64,000 bases of DNA, taken from contig NZ_LGED01000208.1 of assembly GCF_001280085.1 (NCBI RefSeq), positions 124,001 to 188,000 on the forward strand, in the 5' to 3' direction. Positions 8,229 to 16,921 of this stretch are shown here, one piece after another. The notes beneath the pieces were generated by a model. The model saw nothing but the letters and a program-made list of their open reading frames with translations. It had not been told where the DNA came from and ran no database searches. The stretch comes from Saccharothrix sp. NRRL B-16348. GTDB lineage: Bacteria > Actinomycetota > Actinomycetes > Mycobacteriales > Pseudonocardiaceae. The translations under genes were made by a program, and so were the position numbers. The first letter of the stretch is position 1; the number at the start of each line of letters is the position of its first letter.

Positions 8229-9014
8229 ATGACGCCGATCCACGACCGCGGGCTCGCCTTCGACCTGGCCACGTTGACCCGCAGGCGGGCGCTCACGCTG
8301 CTCGGCGGTGTGGGGCTCGCCTCGCTGACCGCGTGCTCCACCGGCGGCACCGCGCCAACCACCGCCCCGACCACCGCCGCGGACGAGTGCCGGGACGTGA
8401 TCCCGCAGGAGACGGCCGGCCCGTACCCCGGCGACGGGTCGAACGGCCCGAACGTGCTCACGCAGTCCGGCATCGTCCGCGGCGACATCCGGACCAGCTT
8501 CGGCACGGGCTCGCGCACCGCCGAGGGCGTGCCGCTGCGCATCGAGCTGACCGTGCTGGACAACGGGTCGGGCTGTGCCCCGTACGCGGGCGCGGCGGTG
8601 TACTTGTGGCACTGCGACATCGACGGCAAGTACTCGCTGTACTCGGAAGGCCTGACGAACGAGAACTACCTGCGCGGCGTGCAGGAGGCGGACGCGTCCG
8701 GCCGGCTCGCGTTCACCAGCGTCTTCCCCGCCGCCTACCCCGGCCGGTGGCCGCACGTCCACTTCGAGGTCTACCCCAGCCTGGCCGAGGCGACCAAGGC
8801 CGGCACGAAGATCACCACGTCCCAGCTCGCCCTGCCGGAACAGGTCTGCAAGACCGTCTACGGCACCCCTGGGTACGTGCAGAGCGTGCGCACCATGGCG
8901 CGGACGTCGATCGAGGACGACACCGTGTTCCGCGACGGCCACGACGAGCAGCTGGCCACCGTCACCGGTGACGTCGACGCCGGCTACACGGCCGCGCTCA
9001 CGCTGGCGGTGTGA
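8229..9014 (+). CDS. Intradiol ring-cleavage dioxygenase-like lipoprotein
   Basis: The protein starts with a twin-arginine-like stretch (LTRRRALTLLGGVGLAS) and a lipobox LTAC, then a Thr/Pro/Ala-rich linker, so it is probably exported and lipid-anchored. The mature part has the intradiol dioxygenase beta-sandwich pattern with VYLWHCDIDGKYSLYS and WPHVHFEVYPS, which carry the Tyr and His iron ligands. Family members open catechol-type rings with Fe(III), but many exported homologues are uncharacterised. ATG 8229 is preferred over GTG 8220 because AGGG lies just upstream. Confidence 0.85.
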   Translation: MTPIHDRGLAFDLATLTRRRALTLLGGVGLASLTACSTGGTAPTTAPTTAADECRDVIPQETAGPYPGDGSNGPNVLTQSGIVRGDIRTSFGTGSRTAEGVPLRIELTVLDNGSGCAPYAGAAVYLWHCDIDGKYSLYSEGLTNENYLRGVQEADASGRLAFTSVFPAAYPGRWPHVHFEVYPSLAEATKAGTKITTSQLALPEQVCKTVYGTPGYVQSVRTMARTSIEDDTVFRDGHDEQLATVTGDVDAGYTAALTLAV

Positions 9015-9093
9015 AGGTTAGAACGCTCCTGCCACTTAACCACGGCCAAGCACCCATTTGACAGCGATAGAAGCATTTCTCACCGACATGACT

Positions 9094-9564
9094 TTAAACA
9101 CCTGTTTCGTCGATTTGTCGGACTTTCCACGCCGACTTGTTCGAACCCGCCGGATTGAACCGCAGACTAAGCCACTCCCTCGCCAACTCTATCGCGCTAT
9201 AGGGAGCAATTATACGAGATCCAAAGCATAGCACCTGGCAGTCATTTGAAAGAACGGATAGTCGCACTGAAATAATATCATGACATACTGCCGCTCGGAC
9301 TCCTGACAGCCGGTTCACTGCGATACAAACACCAATCCCGGTCCCGCAAACTAGCAAACCACGGATACCCGAGGCCTCGGCAACAGATTTTCCCAGCCGA
9401 CGAGCAATGACGGCGTAGTTGCCATCAGCAGGAGTGGGCAGGCGTGTCACAAGGAAAGATGCTCTTAGACTTTCACAAAGCACATCCGCTAGTTCAGTTC
9501 CCACAATATCCGAGCCGACCAAAAGGTTCTCCGGCTTTTTTGTCGCCGCATTATTGATGAACAT
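9094..9564 (-). CDS. RpiB/LacA-family sugar-phosphate isomerase
   Basis: A 156-residue member of the RpiB/LacAB family. GLLVCGTGIGVCIAVNR matches the active-site loop with the catalytic Cys, and the N-terminal VGSDIVGTELADVL corresponds to the phosphate-binding region. Such enzymes interconvert aldose and ketose phosphates. It is the last gene of the RuBisCO-like operon, its start overlapping the upstream gene by 14 bp. The substrate is probably a tetrose or pentose phosphate derivative but is not determinable. Base use is atypical like its neighbours. Confidence 0.82.
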   Translation of the reverse strand: MFINNAATKKPENLLVGSDIVGTELADVLCESLRASFLVTRLPTPADGNYAVIARRLGKSVAEASGIRGLLVCGTGIGVCIAVNRLSGVRAAVCHDIISVRLSVLSNDCQVLCFGSRIIAPYSAIELAREWLSLRFNPAGSNKSAWKVRQIDETGV

Positions 9565-10672
9565 TTACTACAACTCCCACGGGCTTGACCAGCCAAGAAT
9601 GACCGTCATGCGAGAGTGCTCGCACAACGTCTACACCAATATTTTCACTTCGGCCAAGGTGCCGAAGCTCGACTTCAACAAAATCACCCTTGTTCTCGAT
9701 GGCTCTAACAACTGCATCCCGACACTTGAACTCAATTGAAGGAACATCTAGGGACACTTCGCTAACAAGCTTAATTACGAGCTCATCTTTCTCGGTCGAT
9801 ACGAGAACTTCCAGGGTCAAGATAAGCGGCTCCATCAGGTTGAAGGAATGTTCCCACCGATTGTCGAACCCTTGTTCCAGATCACCGATCATGGCAGCGC
9901 TGGACTGTGTAGATCCGTCGAAAAAGATCGCGAAATTTTGATCACCACCCCGACCTTCACGTGACAAGGTGACAAGACACCGAGTTGTATCGCATACTAT
10001 CAGTCCATAGTGAGGTGTGCTGTAGTAACCTCGTACCTGCAATCGGTCTCCCACGTTCTGCTCACCTCGTAGGCTAGCCAAAGGCAGGATAGTTTCTTCG
10101 ACCAGGTTACGGATCGTATTCGGCGTGAAACCGATGTCTGCCTCGCGAAGCGATACGTGTGGCGAATATGGATGGATCAGAAGAATCCTGGCTTTAACGT
10201 CGACATTTTTCTTGAAGAGCTCTTCGAGAAGTTGCGTAAACTGCCATTTTTGTGACAATGAGATGGATTGAACCCTCAGCTCTTCGTGTACTGATGTAAT
10301 ATCTAGTTTAGAGAACAGTTTTCCTCTCGGACCAAAGTCGACCGCGCTCGCGGTCACCTGGCCGACTGCACGGACTACTTCCTCATGAATCGCTGAGCGA
10401 AAACTTCCTTCGCGCTCAGAGTCAGTATGGAGATCAAAGACCTCGTACACCGCATCTAATGTTGGGTTGAGTTTTTCCGACACTAAAGAGGTAACCGCGA
10501 ATCCGATTAAGGCGCCAGCGAGGCCGGATAGCGCATTTTGAATGCCACGCTGGGAAGGGTCGGTAAACAACCAAGCCGGACTAGTAATCAAAAGGAGTCC
10601 TGAGGCTAATACAGCATATGCGACAGCGATCCGCACACGTCGTTCCGCTGTATACTCCCGATGACCTCTCAT
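9551..10672 (-). CDS. Two-transmembrane protein of unknown function
   Basis: A 373-residue protein with two hydrophobic segments near the N-terminus (about residues 12-32 and 45-65), then a soluble domain of about 300 residues. Within that domain, KARILLIHPYSPHVSLREAD followed later by GYYSTPHYGLIVCDTTRCLV recalls the layout of phospholipase-D-like folds, but no HKD motif is present. I do not recognise the family. It lies between the phosphatase and isomerase genes with overlaps or gaps of a few bases, so it is co-translated with a RuBisCO-like protein. A membrane sensor role is possible but speculative. Confidence 0.6.
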   Translation of the reverse strand: MRGHREYTAERRVRIAVAYAVLASGLLLITSPAWLFTDPSQRGIQNALSGLAGALIGFAVTSLVSEKLNPTLDAVYEVFDLHTDSEREGSFRSAIHEEVVRAVGQVTASAVDFGPRGKLFSKLDITSVHEELRVQSISLSQKWQFTQLLEELFKKNVDVKARILLIHPYSPHVSLREADIGFTPNTIRNLVEETILPLASLRGEQNVGDRLQVRGYYSTPHYGLIVCDTTRCLVTLSREGRGGDQNFAIFFDGSTQSSAAMIGDLEQGFDNRWEHSFNLMEPLILTLEVLVSTEKDELVIKLVSEVSLDVPSIEFKCRDAVVRAIENKGDFVEVELRHLGRSENIGVDVVRALSHDGHSWLVKPVGVVVNVHQ

Positions 10673-10678
10673 ACTGCT

Positions 10679-11308
10679 TCACCGTCCGGGTTGTGGTCTG
10701 TTCGAAGCACATGGCAGGCCAAAATTTTGCCAAACACTCGACAGTCCACTAGTTTCTCCTGAAACGCGACAAATTATCCCGCTCAAGTGCGACTGCGACG
10801 CAAGCGGGGGTAGACCGACTATACGCCGTATGGCGCGAAGAATCGCCTCATGAGTCACCGTCACGGTCGCTCGGTTGTTAAAGACCGACGGCAGAGCCAT
10901 GGCGACCCGGGAAATAATCGCTTCAGCGGACTCTCCACCTGGATAGCTTAGTAGACTTCCTATGCGCCACTCGGCATAATGTGTAGGAAACCGCCGCTTT
11001 ATCTCCGATTCCTCTAGCCCGCTCAGTTCGCCAATGCGCGCTTCTGACAGAAGTGCTGAGGTCGTGATCTGGGAACCCCGCTGGATACCTTCGGCGAGGA
11101 TTTCGGCCGTCTGGACCGCTCTAAGCATAGAAGAAGCTTGGAACTTCACGCGCTCTTCGTTGAAAATAGGATGCAACTCTGGTGCTGTCAATTTCGAAGC
11201 AGCGACCCCTTCTGCGCACAGGGGAGAATCAATCTCGCCGCCCTGCCAAATCCTATCCATGTTCATCTGAGTTGGAGCGTGTCGTAGTATCAGTGATACT
11301 AAGTTCAT
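10679..11308 (-). CDS. Histidine phosphatase (phosphoglycerate mutase-like) family protein
   Basis: About 209 residues with the family opening LVSLILRHAPTQMNMDRIWQ, where RHAPT is the RHG catalytic motif with the nucleophilic His. It also has SSMLRAVQTAEILAEG, LSEARIGELSGLEESEIKRR and VTVTHEAILRAIRR (second catalytic His). The Gly of RHG is Ala here. It probably dephosphorylates a sugar phosphate. The ATG at 11308 overlaps the stop of the RuBisCO-like gene (ATGA) and was chosen over an upstream in-frame start inside that gene. Confidence 0.82.
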   Translation of the reverse strand: MNLVSLILRHAPTQMNMDRIWQGGEIDSPLCAEGVAASKLTAPELHPIFNEERVKFQASSMLRAVQTAEILAEGIQRGSQITTSALLSEARIGELSGLEESEIKRRFPTHYAEWRIGSLLSYPGGESAEAIISRVAMALPSVFNNRATVTVTHEAILRAIRRIVGLPPLASQSHLSGIICRVSGETSGLSSVWQNFGLPCASNRPQPGR

Positions 11309-12531
11309 ATGGCATACCCATCTTCGACAATAGGGACCCATATGTTGGGTCCATCTGTCGGTACCTTTATATGATCTACAGCCGTTCGCATTGCACGCGC
11401 TCCTGTACGCGGCCCTTCGGGATGATCAAAAATAGCCGATCCAGCTGTATACCCTGCCGGCAGACCGGGCGACAGTTTATGCAAGTAAGGAATGGTGGCT
11501 GGGGAAACAGATCCGGAATGAAGAGGAAGGCACTGGTTGAACCGTTCGATTGGATTTGCACATGCTTCCAAGAAAGATGACGTTTCCGTAGGCGAGTAGC
11601 CAAAGGATCCAAAAGTGGAAGGCAAAACCGCTGCTGACGCGCCCGCATACCGTTGAATTTTTAGCCAAAGAGCGAGCGACAGTCCATAGCTTTCCAGTCG
11701 GGACGCAACCGTTTGATAGGTGCCGTGCACGATAATAGGAGTTTCAGGTACCCTCGTCCGCAGGAATGAAACGACGTCTTGGCCCTGCAACGCTGGAGCT
11801 ACTAGAAGCATATCAGCGCCGCATTCCATGGCAGCTTCGATCCTTTTTTCTAGGTCGACCATTGGGCATATCACGTTAGCGACATACCGTTTGGACTCAC
11901 CTGTCTCGTTTTTAGTACGACTTATAGCTGCGGAAACCATTCGGTAGCGCTTCGCATAGTCAAACTCAGGATGCGTAGCCGATAGCTCGTCATCCTTAAT
12001 TATGTCTGCACCGCCTAGCGCGGCTTCGTATGCCAAATATGCGGCTTCAGAAGGCTCAAGCGGGCCAGAAGGCTTGATGGGAGCGCAAACGAAAGATCGT
12101 CGACCGAAATCGGCAACCAGCCTGTCTACAAAATTCGGTGGCCCCTGGAACTTCGGGTTAGGCTCAACTGGCAGTGAAATGTCTTCCAAGCGCAGCGCGG
12201 ACACCACCGCTAGATGTTGGCACTCGCCAAGTGCAACGTTCAGGATCTCTACTATTCCGGAATCAGGAGTCAAGTTTTCGTAATCTATAACGACTCTTGC
12301 CGCCGATCGCCCAACGAAGGTTTGATTGACCGGTCGAGCGTGATATAGCGGAAGCGAATTTCCGCGCGCTTCAACGGTATCGACTGATACGACGAAGGCC
12401 TTATTGGCCTCTCTGGATCGATTGGATATTCCGCCCCATGAACGGCTATGACCGCCGCTTTGTTCTCTAGCGATTTGCTCAGCGACGAATCTGGTGTTTA
12501 GACAAGATTCAAGATAGTATGTTGCGCGCAC
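11305..12531 (-). CDS. RuBisCO-like protein (form IV)
   Basis: About 408 residues. The large-subunit barrel motifs are recognisable: APIKPSGPLEP (the K175 position), GGADIIKDDE (the carbamylated Lys and two metal acids), IIVHGTYQ (His kept, following Arg replaced by Gly), LHSGSVSP and AIFDHPEGPRTGARA. The loop-6 Lys region reads TFGSFGYSP and has no Lys, so carboxylase activity is not expected. Form IV proteins act as enolases, isomerases or decarboxylases on sugar phosphates. GGAG seven nt upstream supports the GTG at 12531. It is first in an operon with a phosphatase, a membrane protein and an RpiB-type isomerase. Confidence 0.85.
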   Translation of the reverse strand: MRATYYLESCLNTRFVAEQIAREQSGGHSRSWGGISNRSREANKAFVVSVDTVEARGNSLPLYHARPVNQTFVGRSAARVVIDYENLTPDSGIVEILNVALGECQHLAVVSALRLEDISLPVEPNPKFQGPPNFVDRLVADFGRRSFVCAPIKPSGPLEPSEAAYLAYEAALGGADIIKDDELSATHPEFDYAKRYRMVSAAISRTKNETGESKRYVANVICPMVDLEKRIEAAMECGADMLLVAPALQGQDVVSFLRTRVPETPIIVHGTYQTVASRLESYGLSLALWLKIQRYAGASAAVLPSTFGSFGYSPTETSSFLEACANPIERFNQCLPLHSGSVSPATIPYLHKLSPGLPAGYTAGSAIFDHPEGPRTGARAMRTAVDHIKVPTDGPNIWVPIVEDGYAI

Positions 12532-13066
12532 CTGCACTCTCCAATGCGGAATTCAATCGGCAATACTTTTCAGGCAGTGAAATTTTCCGCTATCGACACC
12601 TGCCTTCTATGTAGTTCAACTATCACAGTGATCGATCGATTGGCAAACTCGAAGTTCACGCGTATTGCAACGATCTGGACTGGTCGCGATAGTTCTGTGC
12701 TGGTCAAAGTTATCATCGTCTGTCGCGATGACGCGTTGCGGCCAGCAGGGAGTTATCACCCGATCGAGGAAGTCGCGGCCAGCTTCGGTAACAAGATGAA
12801 TCGTCGCGTGCGCTGCGCGTAGTCGGACGTGACGCAGCGTTCACGTGCTGTTACTTAAACGTAGCGCCTCGTAGAACGGTGTAGATGCTTCTGTTCCGGA
12901 CATCGGCAGCCTCGAAGCGGCATACCGTAGGAACCTGAATTGGTACTTCCTGTTCGCTGATGCAGATGACATCAAACTTAAGAGGGCAGTGCGGTTGCCG
13001 TAAGGACTGCTCGTCGCTCCCGCAGCGACCACTTACTCGCACGGTTGACTGGTAGAAAGCTCGACT
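12532..13066. other. Intergenic part of the low-G+C island
   Basis: About 530 bp between the divergent RuBisCO-like operon and the small plus-strand gene. Short open frames exist on both strands, including 12544-12822 (+) and 12851-13240 (-), but none has a recognisable protein, good codon pattern or ribosome binding site. It presumably holds the operon promoter. Confidence 0.45.
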
Positions 13067-13342
13067 ATGCTCGAAGTGGATGTTGATGACATCCGAGAGT
13101 GCGCAAAATGGTTCGCGAGCACGGACCGCCGCCTCAGGCAGGCGAGAACGATGAACGGCTTGATCTCGATTCGACGAGCGCCGGAGTGGGTCACCTACCC
13201 ACTGTGGGGGTGCAAGCACGGTGATTCGATTTCGACACACTACTCGGCTGAGCGACTGGCGAGGGACTACGGAGTTCCTGACGATCTCGCTGCATCCATC
13301 GACGCGTCAGGTGGTGAGTTCAGGACGTCTACGGCCCTGTGA
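13067..13342 (+). CDS. Small hypothetical protein
   Basis: A 91-residue frame beginning MLEVDVDDIRECAKWF and ending GGEFRTSTAL. Third codon positions are moderately G+C-rich, which favours coding, and the protein is hydrophilic without membrane segments. I do not recognise it. It lies at the right edge of the island and may be a fragment of a longer transferred gene. Confidence 0.4.
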   Translation: MLEVDVDDIRECAKWFASTDRRLRQARTMNGLISIRRAPEWVTYPLWGCKHGDSISTHYSAERLARDYGVPDDLAASIDASGGEFRTSTAL

Positions 13343-13598
13343 GCGTCGCAGGTGCGGGTGTCACACCGCATACGGCGACCGCGCGCTCGGCGGTTGAGTT
13401 CGGCGTTCTTGCCGTCATTCACGCTGCCGTGTGTGGAGAACATTTGGAGCAGGTGGTGGAGTTGAACAGCGTGCGACGACTTCGAACGGGTGTGAACGGC
13501 ACCGGTTGACTTGTTGGTTCTCCGTTTGCGCTGGTCGGAGCACTTGTCGAACAGCACTGGCGGGGTGAGGGGGTGGTGGATGATCCCGTCGCGACGGG

Positions 13599-14597
13599 TC
13601 AGGAGAGGGACAGCAGCAGGTGCAGGCCGACCAGCAGGCCGCACGTGACGGTGTGCACGACGGGGTTGTGGGCGAGCAGCGCGGCGAACTCGCGCAGGAA
13701 CGCGCTGGGCAGGAAGTACCAGGCCGTGGGCGCGCCGATGATCTGCATGCGCAGCCGCAGCCGTCGAGCCAGGACGGCGGCGCGGAAGACGTGGAAGTTG
13801 TTGGTCACCGCGACCGCACGGCCGGTCCAGCCCCGCTCGGCGAGCAGTCGTGCGCTGTACTTCAGGTTCTCCTCGGTCGTGGTGGCGCGGTCCTCCAGCA
13901 CGATCAGCTCGTCGGGCACGTCGCGGCGCAGCAGGTAGGCCCTCATCGCCGCCGCCTCGGACACCTGCTCGTCCGGCCCCTGCCCGCCCGAGACGACGAG
14001 CAGCGGCGTCCGGCCCGCGTCCACCTCGCGGTGGTACAGGTGCAGGCCCCGGTCCAGGCGGGAGGCCAGCAGCGGCGGCACGCGGTCGCCGATCAGGCCC
14101 GCGCCGAGCACGACGATCGCGTCGAAGCCCGTGCGGCGGCCGATGCTGCCGTACACGATCGAGTACAGCAGCAGGCTGACGAACAGGAACGCGACGTAGG
14201 CCGCGACGATCAGCAGCGACCCGATCACGGCGTCCACCACCGGCCCGGTGTGCGCGGTGGCGAAGCCGAACGCGAACACCACGCCGAAGATCGCGAGCCC
14301 GGCGAGCAGCGAGAGCAGGTTCGCCAGGCCGAGGCCTTCCCGGCGCAGCATCAGCACGCCGTTGGCGATCAACGCGCTCGGCAGCACGAAACCCAGCCCC
14401 AGCAGCACGGCGACGATCACGTACCCGACGACGACGGCGGACCACCCACCCTGCGCCGAGGCCCGGAACACCAGCCACAGCACGAGGAACACCAGCGTGA
14501 CGCCGAGCCAGACGGCGTTGCCGAGCCGCCGCCGGTCGCGGATCACGCCGACCACGAAGAACAGGGCGGGCACGAGCGCCGCGATCCCGAAGATCAT
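13599..14597 (-). CDS. YdcF-like DUF218 membrane protein
   Basis: A 332-residue protein. About five N-terminal membrane helices are followed by a DUF218 domain starting at FDAIVVLGAGLIGDRVPPLL, with LLVVSGGQGPDEQVSEAAAM and the loop VLEDRATTTEENLKYS typical of this family, then a C-terminal hydrophobic segment. DUF218 proteins (SanA, YdcF, ElyC) are linked to envelope integrity. It ends 26 bp after the DUF4032 gene in the same direction and is probably cotranscribed. Composition is back to chromosomal norm. Confidence 0.85.
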   Translation of the reverse strand: MIFGIAALVPALFFVVGVIRDRRRLGNAVWLGVTLVFLVLWLVFRASAQGGWSAVVVGYVIVAVLLGLGFVLPSALIANGVLMLRREGLGLANLLSLLAGLAIFGVVFAFGFATAHTGPVVDAVIGSLLIVAAYVAFLFVSLLLYSIVYGSIGRRTGFDAIVVLGAGLIGDRVPPLLASRLDRGLHLYHREVDAGRTPLLVVSGGQGPDEQVSEAAAMRAYLLRRDVPDELIVLEDRATTTEENLKYSARLLAERGWTGRAVAVTNNFHVFRAAVLARRLRLRMQIIGAPTAWYFLPSAFLREFAALLAHNPVVHTVTCGLLVGLHLLLSLS

Positions 14598-14622
14598 GCG
14601 GGCCAATGTAGACGGCCGGTGG

Positions 14623-15855
14623 TCACTCGAAGTCGTCGTCCCCGAGTCCGCTGTCGCGTTCGGACGCTTCCCGGTCCGGCAGCACGGTCGCCAGGTAGGA
14701 GCGCAGCGCGGCCGTGGTGCCGACGTCGCGGCCCGCGTTCTCGGAGAGGAACCAGCGGTGGACCAGCACCTCGTGGAACAGCTCGGCCGGCGCCAGCACG
14801 CCGAGGAGGTCGGGCGGCACGGCGGCAACGACGGGGTCGTAGACCTCGTTGCGCCAGAGGTGGCCGGCGGTGGTCTCGGGGACGGGTCCGCCGTCGCGCT
14901 GTTCGAGGTAGGCGCGGAAGGAGCGCAGGTCGTTGAGCAGGCGCCTGGCCTGGCCTTCCTGCACTTCCAGGCCGGTGAGCTTGAACAGCTCGCGGCGGCT
15001 CTGGCCGATCTCGGCGACCCTGATGTCGACGCGCAGGCGGGCGCCGCTGTCGGAGGTGACGAGTTCGACCTCGCCGACGTCGAAGCCGAGGTCGTTGAGC
15101 CGGCGGAGGCGTTCGGCGACGCGGTAGCGCTGCTCGTCGAGCCGGAAGAACTCCTCGCGCGTCACCTCGTCCCACAGGGCGGCGTAGCGCCGGGGCACGC
15201 TGTCGGCGACCTCGACCGGGTCGATGTCGGAGGGCAGCAGGCCACCGGCTTCGAGGTCCATCAGCTCGCCGCCGATGCGCTCCCGGGCCAGGTCCACGTC
15301 GTAGGTGCGCTGGCCGTCGGACAGCTGCGGGTGGCGTTCGACGGTCTCGGCGTCGACCAGGTAGGCGGCCAGGCCGCCCGCGTCGAGCCGGAACAGCGTA
15401 TTCGACAACGAGCAGTCACCCCAGAACGTGCCCGACAGGTGCAACCGGACCAACAACTCCACTAACACGTCCACCAGCCGGTCGGCCGAGTGCTCGCCGC
15501 GCGGGCTGGAGAACAGGTACCGGTAGGACATGGAGTGCTCGAGGTAGCGGGTGACCAGGATGGCCTGCTGGTCGTCCGGCCGGTCGACGCACAGCCCGAG
15601 CACCGACACCGACGGCATGCCCTCCCGCTCCAGGTCGCCCAGCACGGCGTACTCGTGCCTCGCCAGCGACTCGGCGATCTCCTTGAGCGCGTACACCCGG
15701 CCCTCGCTGGCGACGAACCTCACGACGTGCCGCGAGATGCCTCGTTGGGGGACGGTCAGCAGCAGCTTCTCGTCCCACTCCTCCAGGGGCTGTGCCCACG
15801 GCAGCGAGAGCAGACCACCGGCCTCGCTGGCGGGTGGGCGGAAGAGGAATCGCAT
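14623..15855 (-). CDS. DUF4032 protein with a kinase-like N-terminal domain
   Basis: 410 residues. The first half resembles small-molecule kinases: YALKEI (Lys), HLSGTFWGDCSLSNTLF (catalytic-loop Asp and Asn) and AYLVDAETVE (metal Asp). The second half is the actinobacterial DUF4032 region with RLRRLNDLGFDVGEVELVTS. An acidic tail (GLGDDDFE) ends the protein. It is widespread in actinobacteria and its function is unknown. It precedes the DUF218 gene. Confidence 0.85.
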   Translation of the reverse strand: MRFLFRPPASEAGGLLSLPWAQPLEEWDEKLLLTVPQRGISRHVVRFVASEGRVYALKEIAESLARHEYAVLGDLEREGMPSVSVLGLCVDRPDDQQAILVTRYLEHSMSYRYLFSSPRGEHSADRLVDVLVELLVRLHLSGTFWGDCSLSNTLFRLDAGGLAAYLVDAETVERHPQLSDGQRTYDVDLARERIGGELMDLEAGGLLPSDIDPVEVADSVPRRYAALWDEVTREEFFRLDEQRYRVAERLRRLNDLGFDVGEVELVTSDSGARLRVDIRVAEIGQSRRELFKLTGLEVQEGQARRLLNDLRSFRAYLEQRDGGPVPETTAGHLWRNEVYDPVVAAVPPDLLGVLAPAELFHEVLVHRWFLSENAGRDVGTTAALRSYLATVLPDREASERDSGLGDDDFE

Positions 15856-16398
15856 GTGCTCCCCGTGGGCCGGTGCGCGGACGACGCGAAACTACCCCGT
15901 TCGCGGCTCTCCGATCCAGCCGGCGTCCATGGAGAAACCTGTTCACATCATCATTCACCCGGACCCGCACACCCGCGGAAGTCCGACATGACCCAGCTCA
16001 TACCCCGGCCGGTCGACCTACGCAGCTGACGACCACTGTCCGCCGCCGCCTCAGGGATCGTGGACCCGTAACCACCATGGCCGAACTATCGAGCCGGATT
16101 CGGGGCGGCCCTGCCCGTCGAACAGTTCACCGGACCGGGTCGACGTCGTCACCGCTCACTGCCGCGGTTCACAGAACCACGCGCCGCTGCGCGGTGTGCT
16201 GGAACCAGCCGTCGCACGCGATCCGCGGAACGCCGCGGTGACCTCGCGGGCACACGGCATCCCCGTCGGCTACGTCGTGCCGATGCACACGGACCCGCGG
16301 CCGCCGGCCCCGACGACCATTCGCAGCGCCGGTTCCCCTGGCAGCGCACCGCCAGGAGAAGAGGCCGACGCACCGACGGTTCTCCCGATTACCGGCTG
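15856..16398. other. Intergenic region without a supported gene
   Basis: About 540 bp between the DUF4032 start and the integrase remnant. Short frames occur on both strands but show no protein family. Part of it may be decayed sequence from the missing C-terminal half of the integrase, but I could not find its HxxR or Tyr motifs. Confidence 0.4.
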
Positions 16399-16878
16399 TC
16401 ACAGCCAGCAGTGCCACAGCCACTCGTAATGGGGAAGAGTCAGCGGAGCGCCGTTGGCATACCGCAGCACCTTGTCGTTCTCGTCCCGGACGCCCCGATC
16501 ACGGGCATGATGAAGCAGATGCTCCATCAACGTGGGCGACATGGGCTGCCACCGCTGCGTCGAGCCCTTCTCCCGCAGCCGGACGAGTGACTGATCGGGA
16601 TCCAGGTCGCGTGCCCGCAGCGCGAGCGCGCCACCGGTGCGGGCCGCGGTCTCGAGAGGGAACCGCAAGAGCAGGGCGTCCAACATCGGATCCGAACCCG
16701 TGCGTCGGGCCGCGGCCAGGACGAATTGGTTGCCGCGCCAGTACTCTGCCAAGAGCACCGACCCGTCCGGAGACGTGACTACCTCGAATTCGTCGCCGCG
16801 CGATTCGACAACGGTGAAACCGGTGACGACTTGGGTTCGGCACCCCGCCGCGAGCAGAGCGGCGGGGTGCGAGCCCAC
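16399..16878 (-). pseudogene. Truncated tyrosine recombinase (integrase) remnant
   Basis: The frame contains LLLRFPLETAARTGGALALR followed by ARDLDPDQSLVRLREKGSTQ. This is the first catalytic-Arg region and the beta-sheet Lys region of phage-type integrases. It continues through a helix to NGAPLTLPHYEWLWHCWL and stops before the HxxR and Tyr motifs. The apparent GTG start lies against a strong terminator hairpin, so the N-terminus is also unlikely to be native. It cannot be active. It sits at the left boundary of the biosynthetic region. Confidence 0.6.
16840..16870 (-). terminator. Strong hairpin after the LAL regulator gene
   Basis: A perfect 12-bp stem (16840-16851 with 16859-16870) and a 7-nt loop, very G+C-rich, 52 bp past the LAL stop codon. 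No T-run follows, as is common in actinobacterial terminators. Confidence 0.65.
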
Positions 16879-16921
16879 GTGGAGCGGTGTGGAAAGGAAC
16901 GGTGCTCCGTTCGGACGTCCA

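Larger units (their letters stand above)
9015..13400. other. Island of atypical base composition
   Basis: From the end of the dioxygenase gene to about 13.4 kb the sequence drops to roughly half G+C (31 of 60 bases in the line at 9601) against about 70% on either side. Codons ending in A or T are common. The island contains the RuBisCO-like operon and a small plus-strand gene. No integrase, tRNA or flanking repeat was found at its edges. Recent horizontal acquisition is the simplest reading. Confidence 0.75.

Noticed and set aside
12544..12822. Plus-strand frame of 92 codons in the low-G+C island
   Set aside because: No ribosome binding site, no recognisable family and no codon-position bias; in A+T-richer DNA a frame of this size can occur by chance.
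16169..16423. Minus-strand frame next to the integrase remnant as its missing C-terminus
   Set aside because: It contains no HxxR or catalytic Tyr motif in any frame I could follow, so I left it as non-coding.
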